From NCBI GenBank assembly GCA_000711775.1, contig ARYC01000092.1, positions 186,001 through 250,000 on the forward strand: a stretch of DNA of 64,000 nt. The letters run 5' to 3'. Source of the DNA: Oxytricha trifallax. Lineage: Eukaryota; Ciliophora; Spirotrichea; Sporadotrichida; Oxytrichidae. Shown here piece after piece: positions 1-11,764 of this stretch; within the stretch, counting starts at the first letter, position 1; every line of letters begins with the position of its first letter. The notes beneath the pieces are model-generated. The model did not search any database. It was not told the DNA's origin and saw nothing but the letters and a program-made list of their open reading frames with translations. A program made the translations under genes and the position numbers.

Positions 1-2
1 TG

Positions 3-2859
3 CAAAAAGTATTAAGTAGTCAAGCTCCCTAAAGTGTAGTTATTCAAACAACACATCTTTCAAACTAAAATGAGTCAATTGATGATAAAATATAGAGCTA
101 AAAATCATTAATCCAAGGTAGTTAAGCTGTAATAACATCATTAGAAGGAGATAAGAAAGAATCTCCAGTCCTTAAGAAAAGTTAAAATAATACTCCGCAT
201 AAATTAAACAGAAGAGAGAGCGTGGACAGTAATTCATTCTCAATAAACACATAGCTTAAGGAATCAAATTCTAATCTCTAAGAAAACTTGGTAGGAACAC
301 CAAATTAATCAACGTCAAAGCTCCTACAGATTCAACAAAAATTCTGGGAAAAGTATCAAAACTAAAACTTAGGGTCTTCTTCTGAAGAACATAGCAGTAG
401 CACCACTCTTTAGAAAAAACAACAGAATCTTTAACAAATAATTTAATCATAAAATACTTCAGATCATAACTCAACTCCTAAGAAAGAAGCTAAGTCAAGT
501 AATTTGACTACTCAGCATAACTCTGATTATGATTTACAAGCAGAGTAAAATAAATCTATCGACTCAGCAATAATGAATGAAACTGGCTACAAAGAGTTAA
601 TTATTAAGTATCTATTTACTGATAATATTCAGTTGCTCAAGAATGAAGATAGTTAGAAAACAATATCTCTTGAATCTTAGGATCATGAGAAAGTAATAGA
701 CTATCTTGAAGTTAATGATTTGCAAATAAGATTTTGCAGACTTTGTGACTTGATTCTTCCAGATCATTGTACAAATGAGGCTCATATTCATGTAAAGGCT
801 CACAAGAAGACTAGAGATGATTTGGGCATAAGAGAAAATGAAGATCAATAATTTTCAATTTTAAGCATAGCTTCTTAGCCTGGAGATATTGAAAAAGAAT
901 TGTTAAAAGAAAAAGAGAAGGCACTCAAACGTAAAGTTAAGAGGATTAAAGCTTAAATGATTGCATAAACTGTAAGTCATGAATCTGCTGCGTATTGCCC
1001 TGGAAAAGAATACAACTCTCCCAATAAGAAAAGACTCTAGATTTTATGCATAGATCTAGAAAAGCAAGTCATACCTATTATTAACAATTATGATGCCTTG
1101 GAAAATACCCTTAAGGAATTAATTAAGATCTTAGATATGAGAAAGCAAGCAGATTTACATTTAATGAGAAAACTAAAGTTTGTCCCAATTCTTATTGAAA
1201 TATGTAAAAGAATCTCAGTATGCCACAAGAATGAATTTAAACACATCGGTAGAATGCTAGATTATGTAATAAAAATTATCAATACTTTTTGTGGTTTGAG
1301 AGAAAACAGAAACTATATGCTTTAAACAAACAGAATGTTAGCTTTAGTAGAGCTTTTAAATTGGTGCTTAAACAGACCAACGTAATTGTTTTATGGCATT
1401 AATTTTATGCCTACTCTCTTTCATATCTTGACTCTACACATCAAACATAGAGCTCCCTATGAGTGTCAGTAAATGAAAGAGATGTTTATTGAGTATCTGG
1501 TATGCTCACAAATCACTATGAAAATAAAATCTAAGTTTCAAATTATTAATGGTCCACTTGACTTGAGTGAAACTATGGGTTAAATACCGTTATTTTTACT
1601 GAAGAGTGCTGCTTTCATTGAAGCTTTAACCAATCTCCTATAAATTGATGCAATTTCCAGACCAGTTTATGAAAAGAGCTAGAAGATAGGCGATCATGTT
1701 CTATTCGTGATTTAGAACACAGAGCTTTTCGGTATTATTCCCATGATTACAACTATACTACTCTCAAGAAATTAACCCTTTAAGCCCTCTCAAAATTATC
1801 AGCAGACAATATCAGTAAGCAACAAAATCATGCCTCAAACTCTGTTAAGCTTAACTATCACATCCATTAAAATCTTAAACAATGTCCTGAGAATGGATTA
1901 TAAGGCAGCTTAAATGATGATGAGTGATTTTGAGATTTAAGAGCAAATCTATCACTTATTCAACTACTTGCTATACTATTCAATTGAAACAGTTGATTAA
2001 CAGGAGGACAGCAAAGAATTGTTGCATGAGACATTACTACTAATTGGATACTTCACATTGAATAATGAGAAACATTAATAGATACTATGCAAGGGTGAAA
2101 GCACTTTAATTCAAAAACTTTGCAATATGCCCTTCACTTACTTTAATTAACTATAACAAGTTAATATCATATCTCAGATTTATTTCTAGTTTATTCTACT
2201 TTTGTGACAAGAAACTCAAAGAAATTCTGTTCCCAACTTTGATCCAAATAAGTTACAAAAACGATCGATGCCTTCGCATAATGGATCAAGAAATCTCAAT
2301 AGACTTAATTGTTGACTTCATTTAGCTTAACTTGAAAGAAGAGCTCCCTAAAATAGTGGAGGAGAAAGATGAATATCACAGTATAAGCAGCTTGGGAGGG
2401 CATCAGATTAGTGGTCATGGTGGTGGAAACAATGGGCTGCTTGGCCTAGATAGGAGCACGAGAAGTCCATCGCAGTCAAGTGCAAGCAGTTAATGCTCAC
2501 TTCAAATTGATATTGTTAATGGTAACAGTCCATACTTGCCATTGTAAAATACATATAGGTAAATGAATTAATGTTTAAAAGCGCATAATTTTAAATATTA
2601 TGGTTTATATGAGGTTCCCAAAGAAACTTTGGAAAGATGCTATATAATTCTACTCGTAAGTTCTCTATTGAAAGAACAATTAAACCTCTAAAAGAATGTA
2701 TAAAATCCCTAAGATTAAAAATAATAACCATTATCAGAGAAATAATATAACTTCCATATATACACAACCTTATTTTCAAAAAAGCATAAACATAAATCTT
2801 TTTTTTCTCTACATTATAAATTCTTAGAAATTTCTGATTGTTTTAATCTCTTATTATGA
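3..2859 (+). CDS. SCAPER-like C2H2 zinc-finger protein (5' partial)
   Basis: The frame is open from the window edge to a TGA at 2857-2859 when TAA/TAG are read as Gln. The N-terminal part is low-complexity (S/N/Q rich). A single zinc-finger-like segment follows near 735-815 (RFCRLCDLILPDHC, then H-x3-H spacing). A long helical region comes next, and the C-terminal block contains LIQKLCNMPFTYF followed, after an IES, by KLKEILFPTLIQISYKND and a LIVDFIQLNL segment. This finger plus C-terminal block resembles the family of S-phase cyclin A-associated protein in the ER (SCAPER); that is recalled family knowledge, not a search result. The start codon lies outside the window. A 58-bp IES at 2139-2196 shifts the frame unless removed. 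The last roughly 60 codons before the stop are AT-rich and may include non-coding DNA. It converges on the exonuclease gene that ends at 2998. Confidence 0.6.
2139..2196 (+). other. IES, 58 bp, pointer TACTTT
   Basis: The 6-bp direct repeat TACTTT occurs at 2139-2144 and 2197-2202. Deleting 58 bp (one repeat plus the insert) joins ...CNMPFTYF to CDKKLKEILF and corrects the +1 frame difference between the two sides. Both sides match the expected continuous SCAPER-like C-terminal block. Confidence 0.8.
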
Positions 2860-2997
2860 AAACTATGTGTAATTTAAGTAGATTTTATTAGGAATAAACA
2901 CATATTCATTGTATTTTGTGAGAGCAGCTAAATTAATTTACAACTTACTTTTCTCCCACATTTTATCTCTGTGTTCTTAATTACATCATGCATTGAT
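2860..2997. other. Convergent intergenic gap
   Basis: A short AT-rich gap lies between the TGA codons of two convergent genes. It must hold both 3' regions and the ends of two macronuclear chromosomes. No repeat or gene was recognised. Confidence 0.5.
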
Positions 2998-5900
2998 TCA
3001 TTACTGATCATTATTGCTGGTATCTTCTTATTTCTTCTCTTCCTAAACGTTATGTGAGGGTTATATATAGTTATAAGAAGTTTAATATAAGATTATTTAA
3101 GAAAAAAATATATTTAATTGAAACTATATTTTGGAGGTAGCGCTTGTTGGTTATTAGAAAGTAAACTCTTAAGCATTTAGATTTAGTGTTGGTTGTGCTG
3201 GTGCACCTCCGAATAAGTTTGCAAATGGATTTGGAGCATTAGCGAATCCACTATATACTTTTTAATCACATAATTTTGAATGGAAGGAATTTAATTAATT
3301 TGACAGATAGACTAAGAATAACTCTTACTTTACTAAAAACATATTAAAATCCACCGTTTGAGGGTGCATCAGTGTTTCCAGTGTTAGCAAACAAATTAAG
3401 AGTTCCCTGAATTTGTTGAGCAATATTCATCATGTTAAGTAGCTGTTAAAAGTCTGGGTTGTTCTGCAATTAGCTTAATTGCTAGGCGGCTTGCTAATCG
3501 TTTAGATCCAATTCATCCTCAACTCTCTAGTCCTACTCCAATACTTCTTGATCATCGTCATCGTAGAAGTAGTCTCTCATTTGGTTTTGAGAGGGAACAA
3601 AACCTGTTAATTGCTGTTACTGATAGTTCTAGTCAGCTACAAACTAGGTTTTAACAATATAAATCAATCGTATGTGAAGAATATAGCTTTTAAATATAGA
3701 CATAGGTTGTGGTGTCAATTTGCATCTGAGTATCATCCTGGGGAATAAAGGCAGGCTGTTAAATGTTAAGCTATTGTTAGATTTATTCAGTCAATGCGTT
3801 TAACTCATGCTGCTGTTGTTCTACTGGTGGTTGCTATTGAGGTTTCGCCTGGTATTAGTTTTAAGGTCTTTGACCCTGGTAATTTTAGTTTCTTTGCTGG
3901 TAATGACCACCTCTGCCTCCTCTTTGAATGGTGTTCTGTGGAGTGTCCTTGTTGTACCACTCTCTATTGTTGTTCTATCTATTACTAGAACTATAAAGTG
4001 TTTAACAAACATTAGGAAGTAATTGCACTATTTAATCAATACCACCTCTTCTATTGTAATTTTAGTTTCTTGGAACAGTTTGCTTGAATTCAACTCCATC
4101 ATCCATGCTTGCTGGCTGACCCACCTTTTGCTCCTCATCTTGCTTTGAGTTCTATCTTTGTTGAATCTCAGATGGTTTCTAGTTAAGCATTATATTTGCT
4201 GGTTTCTGATTACGGATGACCTTAGGTTTATCTTAAACGTCTACCCATGTCTTGCTTGGATCTATATCAGTTGATCTTTGCTCTTGCTCATTTATAACTC
4301 AAAACGATATTAAATTCATAAATAGCATAAAATACTGAATTTAAAAAAATACAAACATAAATTTTCAGGGTTGTATTCATCTCCTGGTAGTTAAGAATCA
4401 TCAATCATTTCTTGATCCATAGGTCTCTCTTAGAAACTTTGAGCTACTCTATAGTTGCTATTCATAATACTGTTGAATCTCTTTGTCAAGTTAATCAAGT
4501 GATTTGGCTCAATGAACCCTCCTCTGTAATTTTCGCAGTGTCCATAGATGCTATTTCCATTAAGGAATTGCTCATCGAAAAGCACGATAATTTTGTCATT
4601 TGTTTTACCGACTACTGTGCCTCTTAATCCGAATGGAATGTACTCACGCTTCACACTTCTGACACTCATGACTCTATCACCGACTCTATAATCATTCACT
4701 GATCTGGCATTGAAAGGCAGAGACCAGTAGGGGAACTGCTCTTAAAAGACGTAAGTAGGGTCGAGTATCTCCACTTCTTGACACTTCAATTGAACCTTTC
4801 TGTAGGTATCTCTTATCAATTTTCCATGATCATTGATGATTTGAATTAGCTGAGAGTTCAAAGCGTCAAAGCCCATTTCTACATAGGGTAGGTTGGATGT
4901 TGGGAGCTTTTCAATCCAATTTGCGATTTCCTTGATAAATTGCTGAGAACTTAACTCGTCTTGGTTCTTGCCAAAGATGTCCTTAAGAGAGAGCATTTGC
5001 TTATTTGACCGCATTGTCTTAGCTACAATATCTATTACGAAAGGATATTTCTCTTTTAATATAATAAAATTAAGTCAATTAGCATTAGTTTTTATAATAA
5101 AAGCTTTTTATAAGTTATTATAATTTCTAATTAAATGTAATATTACTTAATATTTTAAATTCTCTTTGTACTCTCTGATTATCTCAAGACACTCAATATA
5201 ATATTTTGTGAAATAATAAAAAAATATTACAATTATATTTAAAGTACTTTCTTACTACTAAAAATTCAATCTATAAAAAACAAAAATTGGTAAGGAATAA
5301 TAAACATAATTTTTTGTAATTAAAAATAAATATTTATCTATTATTAAAAAAATTAACTTTATCTTAAAAATCTAAATATCTCTAACTTTTATTATTACTC
5401 CTCTGCGTACTCCCAGTGTTTCCTGACATGCTTGGCTCCTCTTGCGTGATGATTGTGATGATAGTCGTCAAACTGATTGTCTGCAACATCCTCATCAACT
5501 ACATACCTCACGAAGTCTGGAATGTGAGCTTTCTTTGTGTAATTTTTCAGGTTTAATCCGAGATCGATGACTTAGCGTTCGTATTTCTGACGGTCATTGA
5601 AAGTTACAAGGAGAGAGCCAGTTATGCGATTTACTACACCAGTCTTTAACTTCAGTTCTTGCTCGATTTGATGATCTGAGAAGTAGCGTCTAGTTTATAG
5701 GGGTACAAATAAATTAATTTTAAGATATTTATAATTGGGGGGGAGGGAAGAGTTCATACAAATTAACTAATCATTAAACTATAATATTAAAATTTTTACA
5801 AAAGCATCATTGTCCTTGTTTTACAAGCATTTTTATCCCATGAAAGGATCATGAATCTTAGACTGTTCTTCTCTCTTGTCAAATTATACCTTAATCTTTT

Positions 5901-8900
5901 AGTTTTTATATTTAAAATTATCTATTCTTAATAAATTATTCATAGATTTCTATTAAAATCTTCTTATTCTTAAGATCTACTTGCTGTACTTTACCTATAA
6001 CTCCAAAGAAGTGAGTGTTCAAACATACAACTTGCTCTTTTATTTATCAAATATATTGAGTTATAACAAACAATAACAAGGAAAGTATTTGATTGTTAAG
6101 CTTTATAATGTTTACAACTTGCTTATTTGGCTTGAAACTTTGAGTATATTAGGCGCATCTCAAATTGGCATTATGGAAGTGATATGGGTCACGTCTTCTA
6201 GTAATCATGCACATAGGTAAGAACTCAGAATCTTAAGAGTACACTTTGTAGTATTAATTCAATCTACTGTCAAAGCTTATTTCTTAAGTTTAAACTTACA
6301 ATATTCTTACTTATTTTTAGATTTTAGGAGTAACTTATTAATTTATAATACTTCAATCAATCTATTAAAGCTGACAAATGTATTTGGCTCTCCAACTATT
6401 TTTAAATTCATATATTCCATATGCAAATTTTGAATAAATTAACTATCCATTTTTTAGGAATAAGATTCAGTTAATAGCATATTTATAACTGAGAACCCTT
6501 AATCTTGTAGTCTATAAATAGATCTCTTTCTCATCATATCGAATTTCTCCTCGTCCATTCCTTGTCTGTCTTTATGAATTTTGTATATTTGAGAGACATC
6601 ATCTCCATAAATGGTGTATGTGAATTCTTTGTTCTCAAAGAATGTTGGGAATGCCTCATAAATCATTATACATACAATAATTCATGATTGTTTTCTATAA
6701 CACTGGGATATAATGATACATTCAATCAAATACAGGAAAAATTATGCATTCTATTAAATTTTTGATTTAATATTTTTGAATAAAAGTTTACTAGAAGGGG
6801 AAATCGATGTAAATTTCCTTTTACTGAAGCTTAATGAAAGAATTGACGTAGGTTTCGAGGTACTCAGTAGCAACATCTTCTCTGGTGCTAGGCAACTTCA
6901 ATAATACTCTCTTGAAAGAAACCTCATGCATCACCTTCTCATTTGCATTAAAAATATAACAATCCATTATTCGGTTGTTTAATCCACAAGTATTTTAAAT
7001 TTGAATATCTCATCATAATCAACTTCTTGGATGTTTAAGTATGTGAAACTAGGGAAATCATGACATGGCTGCTTGACACCCTTGAGTAACTTAGCTTCAA
7101 AAGCAAATTTACCAACTTATTTGTACTCATCGCACATCACTACTCTGACATAGTTGTGCTCTAGGCCCTTGAATGAGGTGAGAGGGGATTCCAGGGGAAG
7201 TGGCCTAATTACTTGGTTTTGTCTAAGTAGATGATCGTAGGTGTATACTTTGTAGTCGAAAGCAACAATAAACCTATAATTGACTGAAATTACAGTATAA
7301 TAAATGATCTTTTTATAAAATAAAGTGCTTTAGCATAACTTAATCAATAGAAAGAATTATTAATTAAAGTAAAGAATACAAAGAAAAGTTTATTTCTTGA
7401 ATCATCATGGTCATTAAGTGGATTATCTCTAAGTAGACTTGTTTCTTGGCCGATAAATAGCTTTTCATCACAGAAGGGAATTAGACATGCGGCTTCATAG
7501 GCGAGGGTCCTACCGTTGAGATCTATATCAAATTCGTCAGGGAAATATTGTCTCAACTCTCCCAAGACAATTTTAGCATATTAAGATGGGAGAAGATGTA
7601 TAAAATTTATTTTCAATAAATAATTCTCACTGACTTAGTAGTTTTTTATTTCAAATAAAAATAATTGAATTTTTGTAACTATGTAAACTCTTAGCTGGCA
7701 AAATTGAAAGAAGTTGCTGGAATGGGGTGTATGGTTCATTAATGTCTGCGCAATTATGATCAATCTCAAATTCATCGATGTAGCTAATATCATTAATTAT
7801 TTTGATCACTAATACTTAAATGTTTCGCGTTATATAAATTACAATAAGTAGCGTTTACCGCCAAGGAAGTTATTGACGATATTTTCGTCAAGATCTGAAA
7901 TCATAGGTGCGTAGTGATATGGATAATACCAGCGCCAGTGTTAAGCACCTCTGTAATAGTAGTATTAGATAAATAATCATTTCATTATGTACAAAAATTA
8001 TTCTCTATCCTATTTTTATTGAATATTTAAAAGTACAGAACCCATTAGAGACCTTCGAGATATTTCATAAGCATCTTTTTCTTTAGAGATCTTCCTTCAA
8101 TCGTGGTAACATCAAACTTTACCTTTGCTCTATAGTACATTGCTTTGGCATTTTCTGGCTCATTTATATTAGTCTCATATAAATATCTTAAAACTATTGC
8201 ACTCTATAGCCTCTTTATTTAATATAAATTCAGTTTGAATTTTAATTGCTCATTCTGATAAAGCTTTATGAATTCTTGCATAAACTCAAAGTTCTACTGC
8301 TCGTATTTATCTTGCAAGTCCATTGAGACCTTGACCTTATTTTCAAGTTCTTAGTTTAGATTGACATCCTATATGTCATCCATGTTGATTTCACTCTCAC
8401 TGATCTCACTCACTTCGTCATCATCAATATCTTCAATGTTCAAGTCAGAGAAATATTCCTCCTTCAAATTGCTTATTATTTCCTTAAGTGATTCAACTTT
8501 CTTGCTCTCTTCACTTAAAGGCTGTCCTTCACTCTAACTGTTTAATTCTTAAGTTTGCCTTTCCCAAAGTTTCTTATACTTAATGAGAGCATAATCTCTA
8601 ATTTGTCTTTGTTTCATGGTAAGACTTTGGTTAATCTCATCCTCTTCAAAACGCTTAAGCAACAAGAACTTTTTAGTCTGTTTGTCTTAAATAATCTAAA
8701 AATAAAAATGACTTAATATGTTAATCTTTCTTCTTTTAGCTGATTCCAAGGATCTTCTTGCGCTTCTTATCATTAAGCTTTTCGCGGATTCTTTGTTGAA
8801 TTAGCTGGGTTCTATTTGAAGTTGTAGAAGCTTGGTTAAATTCTGGATCAAAACTGATTATTCTCTCATTGCGCATGGCTCCAATCTTATTTACACGATT

Positions 8901-10154
8901 CTTGAAACTATCATGCTCATGCTCACCAAGCATCTTAATGAAAGGCTCAGCTCTATCCCAATAAATTCTGCCTTCCTCAGTAATGTAATTTTCCATAGAT
9001 GGTAATAACCTTTTGTACAAGTCAATAATGCTATCGAGTGAACCCTCACCGATGTCCAAAGCACTCAATGAAGGCAAGAAATCGTTTCCAATAAAAAAGC
9101 AGAAAAATACGAAGTCATCTATGATTCTCTCCAAATCAAATTTCATTTTCATCTAGGGAGCTACAGCTCTGTATTCTAATAAGAAATACTCTCTGAGGAG
9201 ATTAATAAACATCACTTAATAATTGTTTGTACGCTTGAGATCCAATCGTTGAACTCCTCCTTGCTTGATTTTTCTCACGACGTGCTCTTCCCTCAGAATA
9301 ATGAAATTTGGTTCGTGAGTCAAGAGTGAAAGCATGATCAAATCAGCATCAGCTCCATAAAAACAATGTCTTGTATTTGGGTCATAATTTTCGTCATGTT
9401 TTGCCTGTCTTATAAAGTCCATCATTTTATGCTCTCCTTCACCTGGAACAAAAGCATCAGATAGAATAACTTTCTCTAACTATCAAAAAGAGTATTAGTA
9501 ACCAAGTTTTTAAAAGTTTCAAATGCCAAATAAAAATGGCATGAGTGGTTCGATATTTACTTACATTTTAATAAACTGGATCGGTATTCTGCTTATATTA
9601 AACGAAGAAATCTAATTATTTGCTCAACTCCTCCATAAATTTGGTTCCTGGAGATATTGCGTTGCTATCGAACAAAGTAGGGGCTTCTTTCCCTTCTTTT
9701 TGAAATTTATCTTTAAGTAATTATGAATCCTTGGCAGTTCTGAATCTTCTTGCTCTTTACTGATTCATCTTGGCTCTTGGTGCAACTCCATCTACAGCCA
9801 AAAACAAGAGTTTTTTAGGCTTTATGGTATGCACTAATTCGTCAATCGCTTTCATAATATTAATCCACACTTCCTCGAAGTTTTCTAACTAACTGACTCT
9901 CTCATGAAGTTTAGCATCATTTCCATGAATACAGTTGTGCACTATACCATTTAGATCCAAGTACAGGTTATCTATATTAAATTGTAAGCAAATGCTGATT
10001 CATAAATAAACAAAGTATTATGGTAGGTTATTAAACACGATTAGTACAAGCTAGATTATTTACCTATAGGAGGAACTTATTCTTCCCTCTTGATATCGAG
10101 GAGAACTTAAGGATAACGGCGAGTGAGCCATTTGAAAAACTTTGGTATTCCCAT
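2998..10154 (-). CDS. XRN1: XRN1-type 5'-3' exoribonuclease
   Basis: The product degrades 5'-monophosphate RNA from the 5' end; XRN1 is the cytoplasmic form. The start at 10154 gives [20 protein letters not shown], the canonical XRN N-terminus. The next piece has [17 protein letters not shown], then [17 protein letters not shown] and [19 protein letters not shown] (about 9300-9420), and [21 protein letters not shown] (about 9050-9130). These are the conserved acidic active-site motifs. Later pieces include [16 protein letters not shown] (about 7870-7950), [19 protein letters not shown] (7400-7560), [14 protein letters not shown], and an SH3-like segment near 4600 ([20 protein letters not shown]). 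The C-terminus is Q/N-rich and includes an RGG-like patch. The SH3-like domain and long C-terminal tail favour XRN1 over XRN2/Rat1. The gene is in at least 15 ordered pieces: about 10154-10064, 9971-9560, 9480-9160, 9150-8735, 8690-8230, 8165-8030, 7955-7855, 7800-7680, 7590-7390, 7290-7000, 6970-6785, 6670-6490, 6250-6110, 6055-5930, 5895-5815, 5690-5396, 5060-4361, 4289-3348 and 3244-2998. Confidence 0.9.
3245..3347 (-). other. IES, 103 bp, pointer GTGGATT (AATCCAC on +)
   Basis: AATCCAC is repeated at 3245-3251 and 3348-3354. Read on the minus strand, removing the insert joins ...DAPSNGGF to [15 protein letters not shown] in frame. The insert itself runs into a TGA. Confidence 0.75.
4290..4360 (-). 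other. IES, about 71 bp, pointer AAAT (ATTT on +)
   Basis: ATTT occurs at 4290-4293 and 4361-4364. Removing 71 bp joins ...[10 protein letters not shown] to [13 protein letters not shown] in the exonuclease C-terminus. The unspliced reading hits TGA. The repeat is short, so the exact edge may be off by a few bases. Confidence 0.55.
5065..5395. other. Long AT-rich IES in the exonuclease gene
   Basis: No open frame and nearly pure A/T. It lies between the piece ending in EEDVA...EYAEE (5396-5690) and the piece beginning near [18 protein letters not shown] (about 5060 downwards). The pointer was not resolved. Confidence 0.6.
5695..5814. other. IES with an unusual G run
   Basis: A non-coding insert between two exonuclease pieces. 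It contains a run of seven Gs followed by AGGGAAG near 5738-5751, which stands out in otherwise A/T-rich DNA. Pointers were not resolved. Confidence 0.5.
9972..10063 (-). other. Intron or IES after the first exonuclease exon
   Basis: On the minus strand the insert begins GTAAAT and ends ATAG. Splicing joins ...EEQVPPI to [12 protein letters not shown] exactly in frame. A TATAG repeat at both edges would let DNA elimination give the same product, so the sequence alone cannot say whether this is a spliceosomal intron or an IES. Confidence 0.65.
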
Positions 10155-10389
10155 TATTATGTGGTAAATAAATCTTTTAGATTTAAAATATATACTATAC
10201 TAGGTTCCTTGATTCCTATCATCAGATTTTATCCAATCACATTTATATTCGTAAAATTATGATTGATTGATAAAATAAAGAATTAGTAACTTGGAATAAT
10301 ACTATTATAAGGTTATGCTTTGATATTATATTGATGCACAAAACCAATTATTAATGTTAAACTATCCTCATATTTAAAGTCATAAGAAT

Positions 10390-11585
10390 TCAATTCTATT
10401 TACTTTTGATTATTAGCTTTTCATTCTTAAGTCTCTCTTAGTATTCATAAAAGACTCTATTATCCCCGAATACAGTATCCCAAAAAGTAAAGAACGAGGA
10501 ATAGTTGCCTACATTTTTAGAGTGATGAAAATCGTGGTAAGTGGTAGAGGCGGCGAATGGAATCAATCTATAGGGGCTCCAAGGGAACTCATAGCCGCAA
10601 TGCCCATCCATAGTCTCAGTTATTCTCAAAGTTATCCACATCAAATAAGTGAAGTAATGCATTCTTCCTCCTAGAATGAGTTGTCCGATGGTGCTTGGAA
10701 ATACACCGCTTATTACAAAATCTAATCCTGATTGGTATATATAAATTAATGCTTGAATTTCAAAGAAATGTTTTAATTTATATAAGCTGCTGCAACGTTT
10801 AATCTAACTTCATGATGCTTTTTGTGAACATAGGGATATATGTATTTTAAGTGCATAATTTTGTGAATTAAGTGAAAACTCAGATCTTCACATATTGTGC
10901 AAAACAAAAGCTGAATGCAAATCTCTTTTGGCCCAGGAAAGCTCTCTAATTCCATCCTGAACAAGGACTCCCATTTATTGTTATAAGCTCCTAATACAAT
11001 TAAATTTAAATTCCTTTTCATGTTTTTAATTTTATATGTAGATGGGTGGCAAGATAACAAAGTATATGTAAGGTATATTTCTGATTAATTTCCATTTCAA
11101 CAATTTCCATTCTTTCTTTTTTTCTTCACTTTGTTCTTACCAAGGCCATAATTCGCTATTAACTTTGTACTGTTCAAAGAAGGGTAGATTTAACTTGTAT
11201 ATTATTACATACATGGAGTTGAATACAATCACCAATGAATATTGAATAAGCAAAGTGAAAAATATGAAAACTTGCCAGTCTGCCCATCCTTGAGACTTCT
11301 TGAGATTCATGAAAGTGGGATACAAGTATGTTTTGCCAATGTAAGGTAACACAAACATGAAAAACATAGCTATTAGAGCTGATACTACAAGTCCATAGCC
11401 TTTCTAAATTGAAGAAAATCAATAGAAATTATTTAAATTTAATAATATAGGGTTTATTAGAATGAGTTTTCTTCATTGATAATTAACCTTAGAAAACTTC
11501 TCCTTTTATATTTATTTTTGGATTATGGATTGCTCTTATTTTAAGAAATATTAGAATCTTAGCTACTGCGCTTTGTTTACTGCAT
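10390..11585 (-). CDS. Sterol desaturase / C4-methyl oxidase family, copy A
   Basis: Integral-membrane di-iron hydroxylase family (fatty acid hydroxylase superfamily; methylsterol monooxygenase/ERG25 is the closest functional analogue by motif). Three histidine boxes are visible: HKIMH (HX3H), HKKHH (HX2HH) and, downstream of HCGYEFPWSPYRL, HDFHH (HX2HH). Hydrophobic segments around FMFVLPYIGKTYLYP and WQVFIFFTLLIQYSLVIVF fit membrane spans, so the protein probably acts in the ER. The start at 11585 gives MQQTKRSSQDSN, and the stop TGA is at 10390-10392. Inserts interrupt it after INEENSF (near 11455), near 11060-11090 where the frame changes, and near 10670-10780. It lies about 180 bp downstream of paralogue B in the same orientation. 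Substrate is not certain: alkane, sterol or fatty-acid hydroxylases share these motifs. Confidence 0.8.
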
Positions 11586-11764
11586 GTCAAGTATTTTTTT
11601 ACTTTCTGTCTAAATCTAATTTAATTATTAATGATTCAAATCAAGTTTAATTTTTAATCTCCATTTGTCAATTTGTTTATCAAATAAAGGGAATAAAATT
11701 GATGAAAAAATTTTAAAATTGCAAGTTTAGATCCAGAATTATATAAATTAACCGCATATTTGGT

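Noticed and set aside
3826..3960. Possible 72-bp IES bounded by AATAGA repeats in the exonuclease tail (region about 3960-4070)
   Set aside because: The insert is a multiple of three and open, so frame gives no evidence, and the surrounding sequence is low-complexity.
3794..4022. Overlapping plus-strand ORFs rich in Leu/Val
   Set aside because: They are antisense to the Q/N/R-rich C-terminus of the exonuclease, which has clear in-frame Gln TAA/TAG usage.
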